The notes beneath the pieces were generated by a model. That model was not told where the DNA came from. It saw only the letters and a list, made by a program, of their open reading frames with translations, and ran no database searches. From Paragonimus westermani (lineage: Eukaryota > Platyhelminthes > Trematoda > Plagiorchiida > Troglotrematidae), in contig QNGE01003264.1 in the NCBI GenBank assembly GCA_008508345.1, forward strand, positions 1-64,000: a stretch of 64,000 nucleotides of DNA, given 5' to 3'. Of this stretch, positions 44,181-56,753 are shown in pieces. The position numbers were made by a program, and so were the translations under genes. Within the stretch, counting starts at the first letter, position 1. Each line of letters starts with the position of its first letter.

Positions 44181-47100
44181 GAAATGGAATATTTAAGATC
44201 ACAGGTGCACCGATCTGTCATTGGTCCAAATCAGAGTAGAGGGCGTGTCAAAGTCAATAGGTTTTGTATCAGTTTGCCGAGTTTAAGCGCCAGTTACTAG
44301 CCCAGGACGGACACTGGACAGGCACAATCTGATCAAATAGCCCTCCAGTGGGACGCTGCGATTTAATGTTATTCGCGCGCACACCGTTTGATGACTGGAC
44401 AAAAAGTAAACATTAGACCTGTAACTTCTCCCTACGTTGTAGCAATGACCTCGTTACGCATAGTTAAATCCAAGATAGCAGTATGAACAACTTAAGAATA
44501 CGCCCTCGTTAGGTGGTTGTTTGGTCACATGTACATGCACAATGAATGGAAGTGCTCTCATAATGATCGGCAGACTGTTTACAGGTACACAAAAGAGGCT
44601 TACGGTGTATGATGAGCGTGGCTTTGAGTGACTAAGATTGTGTTTGTGATTACTCACCAATAAACGGATAATGTCTGTTGGATGATTCACATGAATGATC
44701 TCCAGTCGGTAATTGACGGCCCAGTAAGCCGGTTGGGGTCACGCAGTGGCTGATAAGTTCCATTTTCTTATAGGGTGAAATCTAGCAGCCGCTTGCGGTT
44801 GACCTGAAAACTATCGAGAATCCACTATCTGTAAAAATCCAAGATGTAATTCGGGACGCTTACCCTCATCCCAAGGCGCGCGCATCTATCAATTCTGTTA
44901 ATGTATGGGCTACTGCAGCTTCAAATGAACTGGTGGATACAATGCGATGTTGATAGTTCTGCTATCGGGTTGTAATAGCAGTGCCAGCGATCTGGTGTGA
45001 CAGAAAGATTAGTGAGCTATTGTTATAAGTTGTACAGCACTCCCTTCCGAAAAGGAAAATCGGGCAGACATAAACCCACTATATTGTTACACAGTTCGCC
45101 ACCCATTCCACGAAAGAGAGATGCCGATGGGGCGGATCGTAAAAATGAAAGGGATTCAGTAAAATCAATGAGAAACCGACAGTTTGTGTGTATTAGATCG
45201 CCGCTAACAGCATCACTATAACCATGTTACTGTCTCTTCATTGTTTGCTTTGAGCTCAGATGGAAACAAGAAGATACCGCGAAATGAAACTATTTATACG
45301 AAGCAAAGCGTTAAATGTACATCGTCATGGTACATAAGCCAAAGCCTCAGTGTACTTGTTTATCCTGTAAACATGGTTTCAGACTAGATAATGTACCATT
45401 GTCGCTGACAGCAATACACCAGCAATCAATAATCGAGGTGAACTACCAGATAGCCCAGAGGAACTGCACTGTTTAGATAAAGAAGAGAAGAGCGAGTAAC
45501 GCAACTCTATGGATCGAGTGGAACATTCAAAAGTAAAATGTCTAAACGCTGTGGACAAGCGACTAAATTGCAAATTATAGTAACAGGTTTCTAACATTAT
45601 TCCTTGGTTTGCATCGGTAACTGCTTCTAACATAAGGATAACCAAGTTGTACTTTGTTCCAAGGATTTCTGTTCATCCAATCGTTTTAGTTCCTAGCAAA
45701 CTTTCCTAGAGTTCTGTCCGCCTTAATACTTCAAACTGGGTTGAAATCAAATCCGTTTTCATGCAACTGAAATTATACCACTAGAACGGCCAAACAACCA
45801 TTTTGATGACTGCGAAGAGATGAGAAGGTGATAAGCGCTGGTTATTCTCGTCTTTTGTTTGATGCACCTCTCTTAGTATTCTGAATCGTTTTGGATAAAG
45901 CTGTAGTTTTGCGCAGCTCTTCTCAATAGCTATATCGGAGTATGTTCTATGGTATATTTGCTATAACTATGTAGAGCTTTCTTCGTGTGAGCAGTTGAAG
46001 ACGTGAAAAAAGACCGGTTGGTTTTTCTAAAAGTACGGATTTTCGACCGTTTCATAATGTTACTTCATAGATAACCAGGTTAACAAACAGCAGCCCTCAC
46101 GTCACTCAACTTCACTGACCCCCATCTTCTTTGATGTCTTCAGTTATTCCTCATGAGTGTCAGTAGCACAGTCAGGGAGACTAGCATGATCTACAGTGAC
46201 CAACCTACTGGTAGCCATCTTCGCATCCGATGCCGGTAGGGTGCGGCATCCGCGATGAACGCTGGTTGTAGCAGATGGTTTGCCGGTACACTCACTACAC
46301 GGTCCAATAGTCAAAGTGTATGTATCTGTAAAGATTATTCGAATAAACGATATCAAGATAATGACATTTCCTTTTGGCTCAACCTTTCCTGATGAAGTGC
46401 ACAGTATCTACTGTAACAATCGGATGAATCCAAACCAAAACTAAAACTAGTCTAATACCAATACTCTGAATGTTGCATAACTACTGGTATTTGTGCCAAC
46501 TGCTCTGAAACTGACCCGAAGCTAGTCGGAGATATCATGTGAATGTGCCTAATAACATCATAAACGTGAAAGTGACACGGGTGAAACTCAGCGGAAATCG
46601 AAATTACGCTGACTCAAGATAGCGCGAGTTACAGAACTTGTTCGCACACGGTGCACTGAACGAATATTCCCTAGCAAATGGATATTTAAAATAACTTCTG
46701 CTATAACGCTCACAACTTGTCAAAGAATAAGCCTCAATAAATGTTGTGCAATTGCAAACTCTGCTAACTCATGCAATAAGTTCATAAATAACCCTATGGT
46801 ACCAGACGTGAAAATAATCCTTTTTAGTTGTTAAATGCATCCGTTTATATGTATACACCAATGCTACCTCATTTTAAATTTCACATACCTTGTCAAGCTA
46901 AAGTTGAGTCAATGTTGTTTAGGCCTGTAGTAGCTAAGAAACTAAAACAGTAGGACACCACTGACAATTTGAACAATGCTGTGCACAGTATAATGGTAAA
47001 GGACGTCCAGAGAAGAGACGGAATATTTTTTGAACGAAACACAGTTAGTCTCGTGCTACGCTATACATACCAAAGCCGAGATTTGGTAGGAAGGTTGTGG

Positions 47101-47398
47101 ATAGCCATCAACGACTGAGTCAACCGGAAGTGTATGTCATATCGTGATGGAGGCAAAATCAGGACAATATACGCCACGCGAACAAATTTTGCGTGCTAGA
47201 CACAGGTAGAATTGTTGTGGCTATTTTACAAATCACACGGTGAGCTCGTCAGGTTAATTTCCAAGTGAGGACGTTTGATAACGGATCCTAGTGTGGATTT
47301 GAAACGTCACAATAAATCGTTCACCACTCAGTGTCTACCCTCTTTTTTGATTAATTGAAATATGCTACCTGAGCTGCAGACATTCTCTTTGATTAACC
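44181..47398. other. No recognised gene
   Basis: An open stretch at about 44788-44954 (plus) reads 'SVKIQDVIRDAYPHPKARAS' then 'WATAASNELVDTMR', which faintly resembles the last 45 residues of the DUF4806 protein at 55469-55620; this could be chance. A minus frame at 45379-45645 and a plus frame at 44997-45221 are unassigned. No repeats were recognised. Confidence 0.35.
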
Positions 47399-47429
47399 AT
47401 ATATATATATATGAATCCATCACACTCCG

Positions 47430-47690
47430 GAGAAGCGAGCTACCCTGAGTGGCGGTCTCCAACAGTGGATCACATAGGAGGACAGAACAGAGTCGTGGAC
47501 AACGGATGTTGATGCAGACAAGCTTTTGTGACCAAACCGTACGAACAATCATCGGGACGATGAAACTGGCGATCAACGACGCTACTACCGTCTCGGTCAA
47601 AGTCGTTTACGTCAGCAACTACTATCTGGTCATGCATTTTGAACATCTGCATCGAGATTCCAGAGATATTACTTACTAGAAAGCAAACGG
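47430..47690 (-). repeat. Inverted repeat arm, partner at 48375-48595
   Basis: On the minus strand this matches the plus strand of 48375-48595 at roughly 80%. Both contain 'AGATAGTAGTTGCTGACG', 'CGACTTT(G/C)ACCGAGACGG' and 'GGTCACAAAAGCTTG', and end at 'CTCCGGA(G/A)TGTGATGG'. In the other arm this segment leads directly into an RTE C-terminus, so it may be a non-standard RTE-associated sequence. A short (AT)n run lies beside it at 47399-47412. Confidence 0.8.
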
Positions 47691-47905
47691 ATTGACAAAC
47701 TTGATGAAGGGACTATGTTCTCTTGGTTCAATTAGTCAATTCAACAAGGTTGCCGGTTGTTAAAATCTCGATTTGTGTCTTCATTCACATATTAAACAAA
47801 CATATAAAAAGAACGTGACAACAATGGCTGAATGAAGTGAATTTATGGTTAGAAGGTTGTCAACATAAGAGATTGGCAGCGTGAAACATTAATTTCTGTT
47901 TGCAG

Positions 47906-48108
47906 CACTGACTGCTTCTGATAAATATGGTTTCACTTATGGCCATAATTTTGGGACGTGCCGTAGCAATAGAGGACAAAGGAAATTCTGTTACTTCCGA
48001 TACCGAGAGAACTAATAAGAGTGATGACGAATGGGATAAGACGTATTTGATTGAACAGCAAATAGCAGGCACCATGAAACCTCAGGAAAAAGAGGATGTA
48101 ATAAGCAG
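47906..48108 (+). CDS. Candidate first coding exon, product unknown
   Basis: A very good acceptor (TTAATTTCTGTTTGCAG ending at 47905) is followed by an ATG at 47927 in a frame open to the donor at 48109 (AGCAG then GTGACG). An in-frame stop just after the acceptor (TGA at 47909-47911) makes the ATG the only possible start. The 61 residues read 'MVSLMAIILGRAVAIED', a short hydrophobic start, then an acidic and polar stretch 'TERTNKSDDEWDKTY'. No family is recognised. It lies inside the loop of the inverted repeat 47430-48595. Confidence 0.3.
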
Positions 48109-48374
48109 GTGACGTTTGGTCACAAACAACTGTCCGCTCATTTGTTCGGAACTTCTCAGTTTAGTACAAGGTACTGAATTTTGCTGTAGTCTGGGCCGTT
48201 ATTATTATTTGTTACCACAACAGAATGTATGTATGACAGTACGCCAACATTGAATTCGCGACTCCGTGAAGTCAACAGGACAACGTTGTTTCACCCCATT
48301 CTATACTTCCTGAACTATCTTCACAATGCTTCCAGTCAATCATGGATAGGTTAATCTGTTCGCTTTCTGGTAAG

Positions 48375-48595
48375 TGATCTCTCTGAAATATCGACGCGGA
48401 TGTTTAAAATTCATGAAGAGATAGTAGTTGCTGACGCAAACGACTTTCACCGAGACGGTTATAGCGTCATTGATCGCCAGTTTCATGGTCCCTGTGATTT
48501 TTCTTACGGTTCGGTCACAAAAGCTTGCTTGCGTCGACATCCGATGTCCACGAATTCATTCTGTCACTTCTCCGGAATGTGATGGATTGATGAGC
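48375..48595 (+). repeat. Inverted repeat arm, partner at 47430-47690
   Basis: See 47430-47690. This arm is in plus orientation and runs on into the RTE 3' end at 48600-49170 without a visible boundary. Confidence 0.8.
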
Positions 48596-48599
48596 ATTG

Positions 48600-49170
48600 T
48601 ACGGTTGACCGGGAGCAGCAAATCCGTACGGTCCGATATATGTCGTGAAGGCACAGAGACATTGTATGAGAAGATAAGTGTATAACATCGCCGTAAGGAC
48701 AGTCCTTTGCACCCTTTCGAAACCCGATCCATTCTTGCGGAAGATGTTCACATAGTGTCCGTTTCTAACCACCGATGTCTCCGAAGCATTAATGGCGTGT
48801 GGTGAGAGCAACGTATCTGCAGTGACGAAGTTCACTTAATTGTGTCCGGAATAGATAGATTCTGTCTATCCTTAAAGATAGTAATCTCGTCTCACAGGCT
48901 CGGCTGGCTTGGCCACATCGTGTCTTGTTTGCGAGTGGTGAGTTAGGATGGAAGGAGCGGCCCGGCGATGAGCGCACGACTTGGGTTTGGGGTATGAAGA
49001 CGCTCGATATAAAATGTACTCCAGTAGGGCGCTCCCAGCCTCCTGGCTGGGGTCCGAAGAACAGTGAACACCTTTGGTGAGGACGCCGCCTGATGTGGCG
49101 AAAACTAGAAGCCAATGGCGCCCAGGTTGCGAGTCTCTGTGTGCATCTTCGTAACTTTCCATTTTTATCC
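48600..49170 (+). mobile_element. RTE LINE 3' end fragment
   Basis: Across shifted frames the plus strand reads 'RTLYEKISVYNIAVRTVL'-like residues (about 48660-48710), then 'LAEDVHIVSVSNHRCLRSIN' (48733-48792), then 'HRLGWLGHIV' (48894-48923), then an end resembling 'GWGP.....WLRT...W' near 49040-49110. These are the C-terminal blocks of SR2-like RTEs ('YGCETWPLR.EDVRRLSVFDHRCLRSI' and 'HRLRWLGHVL'). The RT core is absent. Stops are frequent. Confidence 0.72.
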
Positions 49171-50826
49171 TTTCACATTCTTCTCCTTCTTCACTTTACG
49201 CATTACTGTTCTCTTCTCGTACTGTGGTATGCATGCCACCTCATGTGTTAAATACAATGTGTATGTATATATACAGCTCAGCTAAGCTTTTACCGTAATT
49301 TTTTGTATGTGTACATCCGTTACATGCGACTTTCACTCACCCGAAAGAATCAGAAGGAAGTGAGTTCCATCGTTCTGGACACCAGTAATCTTTCAAGACC
49401 TTTCCGATTGCCACGAGTTCCCTGGGACGCCTGCACAAAAATTAGTTGAACAGTGCTGTTCAATTTCCGTTACGTGGTTATCCAGAAAACCGGATTCCGA
49501 ATGCGTTGAGGCACCTCGGCCAGCATAGATTGCAATAACTAGGGCAACTAAGACTAAATAGGCTCTCTTGCATCTGAATCAAAGTTATATATAAAAAAAC
49601 TTGGGGTTCAGATACATCTGAACAAAGACCGGATGGAACGGCCAAGGTATGAACCCAAAAGGTGAATTAAACAGATCAGAACTAGATCAGAACCACACAA
49701 AGTCAATCACTAAAGTAAGTGCCACACTTTGTCCAGGGCGACCAACGTCGAAGGCACCTTGGTAGCTAAGAAGTAAACAGACTACACGGTCTCGGTCGAA
49801 CAGTCAAAGGCAGCCAGGCATGGAATTCCAGCAACGGCTGAATCAATCAATATCAGGTTACGTAACCCAGGCCCTTCTTCGTGAAAGCACTTCGTTCAGG
49901 TCGTGCAGCTTCCACAGCATCGAAAGATTTGCACGCCTATCTCATCCATACTCTAAGGACAACTGAATTTGGTTACAATACGCAAAACAAACCCGTTTCC
50001 GGAATTGCGAGTTCCACTTTAACGTTGACTACTTGAGTACGTCGGTTTACTTCTTACTTTTCTCTATGGCCGTACTCATCAGACGATAAATCGTCGAAAG
50101 TAAATGGCTGTCCTGTTTTGTTCACTTGAATCCCTCGAGTCGTCACCATAAGCATTTCGTACCCTAATACGGATGAGCGCCAGCATTATGGAAGCCAATG
50201 TCGATTCCTGATAGATATCTCCGAACAGGCGAATGTGCAGGTATTTCACAATCGTCCCATCTCGTGTTCCAGATTGAGAAAGGTTGTTCGGAACTCCTTG
50301 AGACCACCGTTGCTTCACGAGGTATGATAGCGCCTACTCAGAATCACGCCTTAAACAGATGCCATCTCATGTCTGATGGTATAACGCGTCACCCTGACTG
50401 TTTCAAGATGTGAGAAACCAAGATATGATAACCATAGTTGTCATCTTAAAAGGTCGGATATCGAATAAAAAACGAGATACACAGGTACACCACTGGCAAC
50501 TCGAACATGCGGACGATCGAAACAAACACTCTCAAATCAGAATACGGCCTAATAAGATCACCTGTGATGACCGCTTACACTAGTAATCGCGAATAACCAA
50601 GCGCTAAAACAATGGCCCGAAAAGTTTTCTATTGACTAGAAAACAAATAGCAAAAATTCGCAACCCTGAAGTTCAGTAAGTTTTGTTGATTTCGACTTCA
50701 AAACAGCAAAGTTTTCTGCCCAATTATGTAACTGTACTCTGCAAATGCACCAACGATTCTTTATAATCCAGCATACATTGGGAAGAGCGATACTAGCATA
50801 GTACTTTCTTTCGTCCTATTCTGAAA
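49171..50826. other. No recognised gene
   Basis: A minus frame 50079-50318 and a plus frame 50198-50413 overlap without motifs. A short (AT)n run lies at 49262-49274. Confidence 0.45.
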
Positions 50827-50983
50827 ATGCTCCAGTCCTCTAAAGATTGTGTCGTCAGTTCTGATGACGTCCCCTCAAAGGCAGTACGTGAAGCCTTTGA
50901 AAAACTTGTTGGACACTTTGGTCGGTTGTCCGCTCAGTCCGTCCCGAAATCAACAGCATCTAGGGGTCTAAAAATTGATTTCA
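50827..50983 (+). CDS. Candidate first coding exon, product unknown
   Basis: ATG at 50827 opens 52 codons, 'MLQSSKDCVVSSDDVPSK' then 'AFEKLVGHFGRLSAQSV', ending at a consensus donor GTAAGC at 50984. Composition is protein-like and hydrophilic. No family is recognised and no second exon is identified downstream. It could also be a gag-like N-terminus. Confidence 0.25.
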
Positions 50984-53900
50984 GTAAGCTGTGTTTGTTG
51001 GTAGTTGACTAGGTCATTCTGGTAAAGGTAGCCTATCCACTGCGTTTTCTAGCGTACCAACGTATAGGCTTGCAGACTACCCGCTCCATAAATGATGACC
51101 TTCACCGAATTCATTTGCAGATGTAGAACACGGACGGCAGCAAAATCCTCACATGATGATTTCGCCACTAGCTACTGACTAGTAACTAGAAGCAGCTAGT
51201 CGTGATAATGGTGAAGACGTCATATGCCCTGAATTCGCCAAAGCGGTAAATGGAGCGAACCACTCCATTCTTGTTGACAAGCTCCACTAGTATGAAAAGA
51301 AAGGTAACAAAATGAAGTGGCTGAATCCTTATCATATCAATCGACACTACTGAGTGCGTAACAATAGTGCGTCGTCTAGGTGCCCCGGAGGTTTAGACAA
51401 GGTAAGTCATGATTTTACTCCTCATTTTCACAAACGACCTTCTTTCGAGTTCGTCTCTGTTGTTTCCGGTTGCTAGTGATGCTGGAATGCAGTGGCCGTT
51501 ATGCACTCCGAACGCCTCCTATGTTCCACAGAATGGCTAAAGCATGCAAAACTTGGAATACTTAACACCCACTAAACAGTGGGTACTTAACACTGTCATC
51601 CGCAGTAACGGTGTTCCAGTGAAACATGTTAAGGCTTAACCGCCAAAACTCAATGAGAAGAAATGAAAAAAGGGAGGAATTCACTTTTTAAAATCTTTAC
51701 GCTTTAGATCAAACACGCAAAAATCCAAATGCCCATAGCTTGGGAACACAACTTAGTTGCAGATGAGACGAAGACAGCCACCATGAAACTGCTTTCCCAA
51801 GTCCTTCACTGTTCTGTGTCATCAATTGCTACTGCTTCCCAAACAATCCAGTCAGTGTTCATGTTCACACCACTCAATCGGATTAGTTGTCACAACCTCT
51901 GAAGTTCCGAAGCACAAGCCACGTAGGTCACGAGGATAATAACCAGGGAGCAGAACACAGTCTATTGTTCCTAGCTTACTGGTGCCAATTCCATGAGTGA
52001 CCACGCCTTACCTTCAGCCAGTTAGCTGTAGGACACGAATAGGAGTGTATGACAAAGTAAGACACGGGCTAGCTTCCTTGTTGCAAGCCCTAATCATTGA
52101 AATGTGGGCACTGTACGAGTTTGTGTGAGTAATCCTCTGTTGTAACGCGCCTTTCCCTTGGCAAACGTTCTAATACTGCTTGACTGCTAGACCTTGGCTT
52201 CCCTCGGTCTACTTGCGCGGAGACAAGAAAGACACGGTTGCGGAAAACACGCTGTATTGCCAAAAACCAGTTCGACCAAATGAATGAAATGCCTGTAAAT
52301 ATATATCATGAAATAGTGACCAAATATGGCAATTTACTTGATGAGTCACTGTCTGCTTGTTTAGGCCACTTCGTTTCCAAGTGGCCAAATAAGGCCAATT
52401 CCATAGGCGTTAGTTTCTCGGGGTGGCGTGACACCCCAACTCACTTGCACGTCTCCTGCTTGTCGGTCCGACGTGCCTTCCCAGTGCATTGTTGCTGTCT
52501 GATTTCGTCAGCCGTCACCGCGGCCCTGGATGGTTTGAAATGATGAATGATTTCATCATCCGTCACCGATGTCCTGACTAGATTGTTTAGGTGAGTTTGC
52601 CTCCTAACATCCTCCTGGCACAATTCCATCTTCTGGCTACTTGGTCTCTTACCGACTAACGCCACACGATACGTAAGAACGAACGCGCACATTCAGAGTC
52701 CAAGAATTCAGTACGCTTGATATTACCAACTCCAAGCAGAAGCGTAACACAGCCGTACAGTAGAATTCCTCTAACTGTGGTGACAGACGAATGGATCTAA
52801 AGACAGTATAAGACCGCTTTACTGTCGAAGACACTGAACTGTTTAAAACTGCTCTAACGTAAACAGTGCAAGTCCCCATCTTAATTCCCATATTTCCGTC
52901 ACTCATGACATTACCTCCAGAGTGTATAAACCGGTTATCAAACCAAAAAGTCCACAACCAATAGTATTTTCTCAGTCTAGAGGAACAACTTACATACTGA
53001 GGCTGCAAAATACGTCCTAAACTACTGATCGGAATGAAAGGGAAACTGTCGGCCGTAAAAATTGTCCGACAACATATTGTCCTCGGTATAGCCCGTCGGT
53101 TACTTTTTCATCCAGGAAAGCGGTGGGCTAAACCAAATGGACCATCAGAGAATTTATCGGAGAGTAGAAGCGCTTGCTCAATGACTGTACGTATTATTCC
53201 GGAAAGCTGAAAATAAATTGTTCGGGGCGGAACATCTGGCCACAGTATTTATCAGCGTTCATTATAACGCTATCATGTCCGTAAACATGAATTTCATGCA
53301 CAAGAGCACGGAGTCTGCAAAATATAACGGAGCGCATGGTGATGCAGCTTACGTGTTTGGCTGACACAAAGACTGTCTGTCACTCCGATGTCGGAGTTGC
53401 AAGGTTTAGAAATCCGATTATCGCACTGGGTGTTACACAATGCAGTGGCTTGAAACTTCACAAGGTCGATCAGCTATTAGGTAGATTTTCTTCCACCGAA
53501 TAAGTGCGTCCGACGTGGATCCACTTGCCAGAGCTATTTTGGAGTGCGTGTTGATGTGCACCGTTGCACGTCAGACGGTTTACTTAGAAACGAAGAATAT
53601 GTTTGTGCTCAAAAAGCTCAAGTAAACGCTTTCAGCATTAGTAGGTCCCTCTACTATTCCCATCAGATCAAACTCGTGAGCGTTTCAAATACGCCAACAA
53701 CCCGGACCCTACTATCATGGAACACTCAAAGAGGTAGTTGCAATGCGCTGGAGGTACGTGCTACATACAGCCGCGTTCTACCGAAACCCACTGATTCCAA
53801 CTTCAGAACAGTAAGCGACGCTTTGCGTAAAATTATACAACGCCTGCAACAGTCCTATCAGCGTTGATCAGGACACAGTAAACGAAGAAAATTCATGTGA

Positions 53901-55128
53901 GAAACAGAACCTAAGGCTTAATGGCAAACCTACGTCTAAATGGTACACTTGACTGTGGTAAGCACACGCCTGACAATATGCATCATTCATGCTGTCTTGA
54001 TATTTCGCACTGAGACAAGTGGAGGTCATAGTCTACAATGGCTGGATGGCAGTTTACAAGAAGAGGGCGTACTCTATGGAGTTTATCAATTAACTGGTTG
54101 AGAATTTGGAAATAACGAGTAAAAAGAGAAGTGGACGGAATTGAAAGAAGGCTGGGATGGTGACAAAATAAAAGAGCGGCGATCGTAGGCGAAGTGGCGG
54201 TTGACGGTGTGCATTTTTCGGCCATCCTGTAAGTGAACATCACGTTGGCTTCAGATCTGTTACAAAAAAGCGCTGTATTCGAACATAACCTGTTCACGTC
54301 GCTCAAAGAAAATTCAATATATATCGGCTACTGTGTAATGGAGAGGAGACTTAGATCATATGGTCCACTGAGCGTTCAGAGTTTACTCAGGGACCCTGAG
54401 CGTTGGTCAGGACGGTTATAAGTGAACAAATACTTGGTCGTTATCTCTTTTCTAACAACCCCAATAAGTTTACTAGCCCATATGCTTTGACCATGTGATT
54501 ATAGTCAACGCAATTTAGCTATCGTGCTGTCGTATACCATCTTGGGATGCCTATTTCATACGTTACTTAAGTAACGTGAGATTTAGTGCCCCGGCAAAAT
54601 AGGATCATGTCACAACAGGAACCATCTGTGGCCATAAATCGAAATATCTATACGATGAGACAAACATTTTCAACAATAGTTATGGGTTTGAGCTAACGAA
54701 ACGATAATTTCGTCAGTAAAACATCAACCTATGTAAGAACGGAAGTGAGTGACGTGGATAAGAACATCACTGAAGAACTCACCGTGACATCTGAAAGGTG
54801 GCCTTCGAAAATAGTCAGAAAAATGTTTGACATGGCCCTGAAAACATGTCGGCGAGAACAAGTGAGCAACAGAATTGCCAATTCAGATCGCCGCGGATAT
54901 CTTCTTGGCGAACGAAGCCGATATAAACAATAATAATAGCACAATTTGGATTAACTGATTTTCGTTCCTTTTGAGAACTAAACAACTGATTTCGAACATG
55001 TTATCGAAGCGGCATCGCGTTTCGTAGTCAATTATGCTCCAGATCGCAAAATACTTTACAATTTTTCTACCGAATGTAGTATTTAGTTCCCTTCGTGTTA
55101 TTTTGTTTAACTTTATGTGCCTGCACAA
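50984..55128. other. No recognised gene in 4.1 kb
   Basis: Open frames of about 100 codons occur at 52238-52543, 53544-53867 (plus), 52649-53008 and 53983-54306 (minus) without motifs; 54745-54933 (plus) is open and polar but unsupported. A small hairpin CCCACTAAACAGTGGG lies at 51568-51583, flanked by a direct repeat TACTTAACAC. Confidence 0.45.
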
Positions 55129-55235
55129 CCCTAGCAGTACAACCATTCTGTGAGTGTTCCTTGAGCGTTCCCTGAACGTTCCACAAGTGATCCCTGAGTG
55201 TTCTGACTAGACATTTTGGGAACACTCAGGGAACG
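55129..55235 (+). repeat. Left terminal and subterminal repeats of the DNA transposon
   Basis: It begins CCCTAGCAGTACAACC, then GAGTGTTCC (55152), GAGCGTTCCCTGAA (55163), TGATCCCTGAGTGTTC (55189) and GGGAACACTCAGGGAACG (55218-55235). Clustered short motifs in both orientations are typical of transposase-binding subterminal regions. Confidence 0.7.
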
Positions 55236-55468
55236 GTGAGAGAAAAAATGCGCGCAGCCCCATTAAGCGATTTTATCATATGCTGCCCATTATCTATTTT
55301 CCCACGGAGCTCAGTAGCGTTAGACGTAAATCTAATCTCGCACAATGACGACAACGCAATATTCCAATTCACGAGGAGCGATGTAGAAGGCACATAAATA
55401 TTCGTACGTTATATTAGGCGCAATTTTTACAGCAACATCTGTATGATTTGACGAGTAAATAATTAGAA

Positions 55469-56753
55469 TCACAGTGCAAGGATGTCGGTAACGAGATCGT
55501 TAGCTTCTTTCGCTGCCCGCAATCTGGCCTTCTGAATCCACCTTTGACTGGTTTCCTTGAAGTACGCATGCGAAACGCCGGGGTAAGCCTTCTTTATGAT
55601 GGATTCTACATTTAACAAGTGATGACTTTTGGTGATCGAACATACCAACGACGGCCGCGGCCAACGGTGAGGAGGCAATGGAGACGCGATTGTTCACTTC
55701 TCCCCAGTTTATGGTTTTCGCCACTTCATCCGCCAATAATGTTCTCATAACGTTACGAGTGCATTCACCTATGGATGTGCCGCCGACACTGCTGAGAAAG
55801 GTCACCTTCGTATTGTGAATCGGAAAAGTTGAATATACAAGCTGGGTATATACTTCGGCTTCTTCCAGCTTCATAATCAGCAGTTGCATGTCCCCTATGG
55901 ACTGCATGGGGAATCGCACGGGGAAGTGTGCAGTGGATGACGTGCCGGGAGGTGCACGTTGGAATCGCAGTGCATTCACTTCCAGCCAGAGGGCATGCAA
56001 CTCCTCGTGGATTCGGATGTTTTGGAGAACTACATTCTCAGTTACACCTGGTGAACACGGTGATTATTTGTATTGAACGAACTTTCAACTCTCTCACTTC
56101 CTTGGCAGTGTCGTTTTTGCACACTGCCTCACTGTGTGCTGCCGGTGGACTAACAGTGGTGGAGCTAAATGCGTAGTGGTTGAAATTTTACCAATGACAT
56201 ACCTGGAAGCATCAGGGCTGGATGAAGAAGGGAGGTTCTCCAGTGACCCCACTGTCCATCGTGTTTGAGATGGGGATGCATGGGACATATTCTCCAATTG
56301 TGGTGGTGATGAAGAATAGTCGATATCGACGCCGTACACCGGAGGTTTTCGTCTCTCTTCCACTTCACACGTGAAGTCAGAACGGACGATAGGTTGTCTT
56401 CATATGTGATCTAAGGCGATTTCACTGTACCTCTTACGTTTGCCACCACGATCCATTATATCCGTGGCTTCAGACGATGGTATGTCAGATAACTGTTCCA
56501 GTATTCGTTGGTATCTTTAAGCCAGTTGCAAGTCATCCAGAGAATGTTAGGGAACTCAAAAGCGCATACCTGTTGCGCGATGCCTCTTGACTTTGTACAG
56601 CTTTGAACCAGTGGGTGCTGTCATTCCACCTAAGAGCAACTTGTGATGCTTCGTGGATGGCGATCCCGGCCAGAGCGCAAACCCTGGCTGCGTAATCCAC
56701 GACCTATGCACTATCCCCACGCTTTCATCGTCGAACTCAACAACCTGATACAT
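55469..56753 (-). pseudogene. DUF4806-type accessory protein of the transposon, spliced and frameshifted
   Basis: The start ATG at 56753 gives 'MYQVVEFDDESVGIVHRSW' and 'GFALWPG', the N-terminal module typical of DUF4806 proteins ('VVEF.D...VVP..WI....CYWP'). An intron-like GT...AG follows (about 56572-56519). A Ser/Pro/Thr-rich middle is at 56363-56190. The DUF4806 domain is at about 55930-55500: 'FPMQSIGDMQLLIMKLEE', 'LSSVGGTSIGECTRNVMRTL', 'ADEVAKTINWGE', then after a frame change 'VESIIKKAYPGV' and 'RWIQKARLRAAKE', ending 'DILAL' at 55472. Its role is unknown; because it is encoded next to the transposase, a part in transposition or DNA binding is likely but inferred. Confidence 0.8.
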
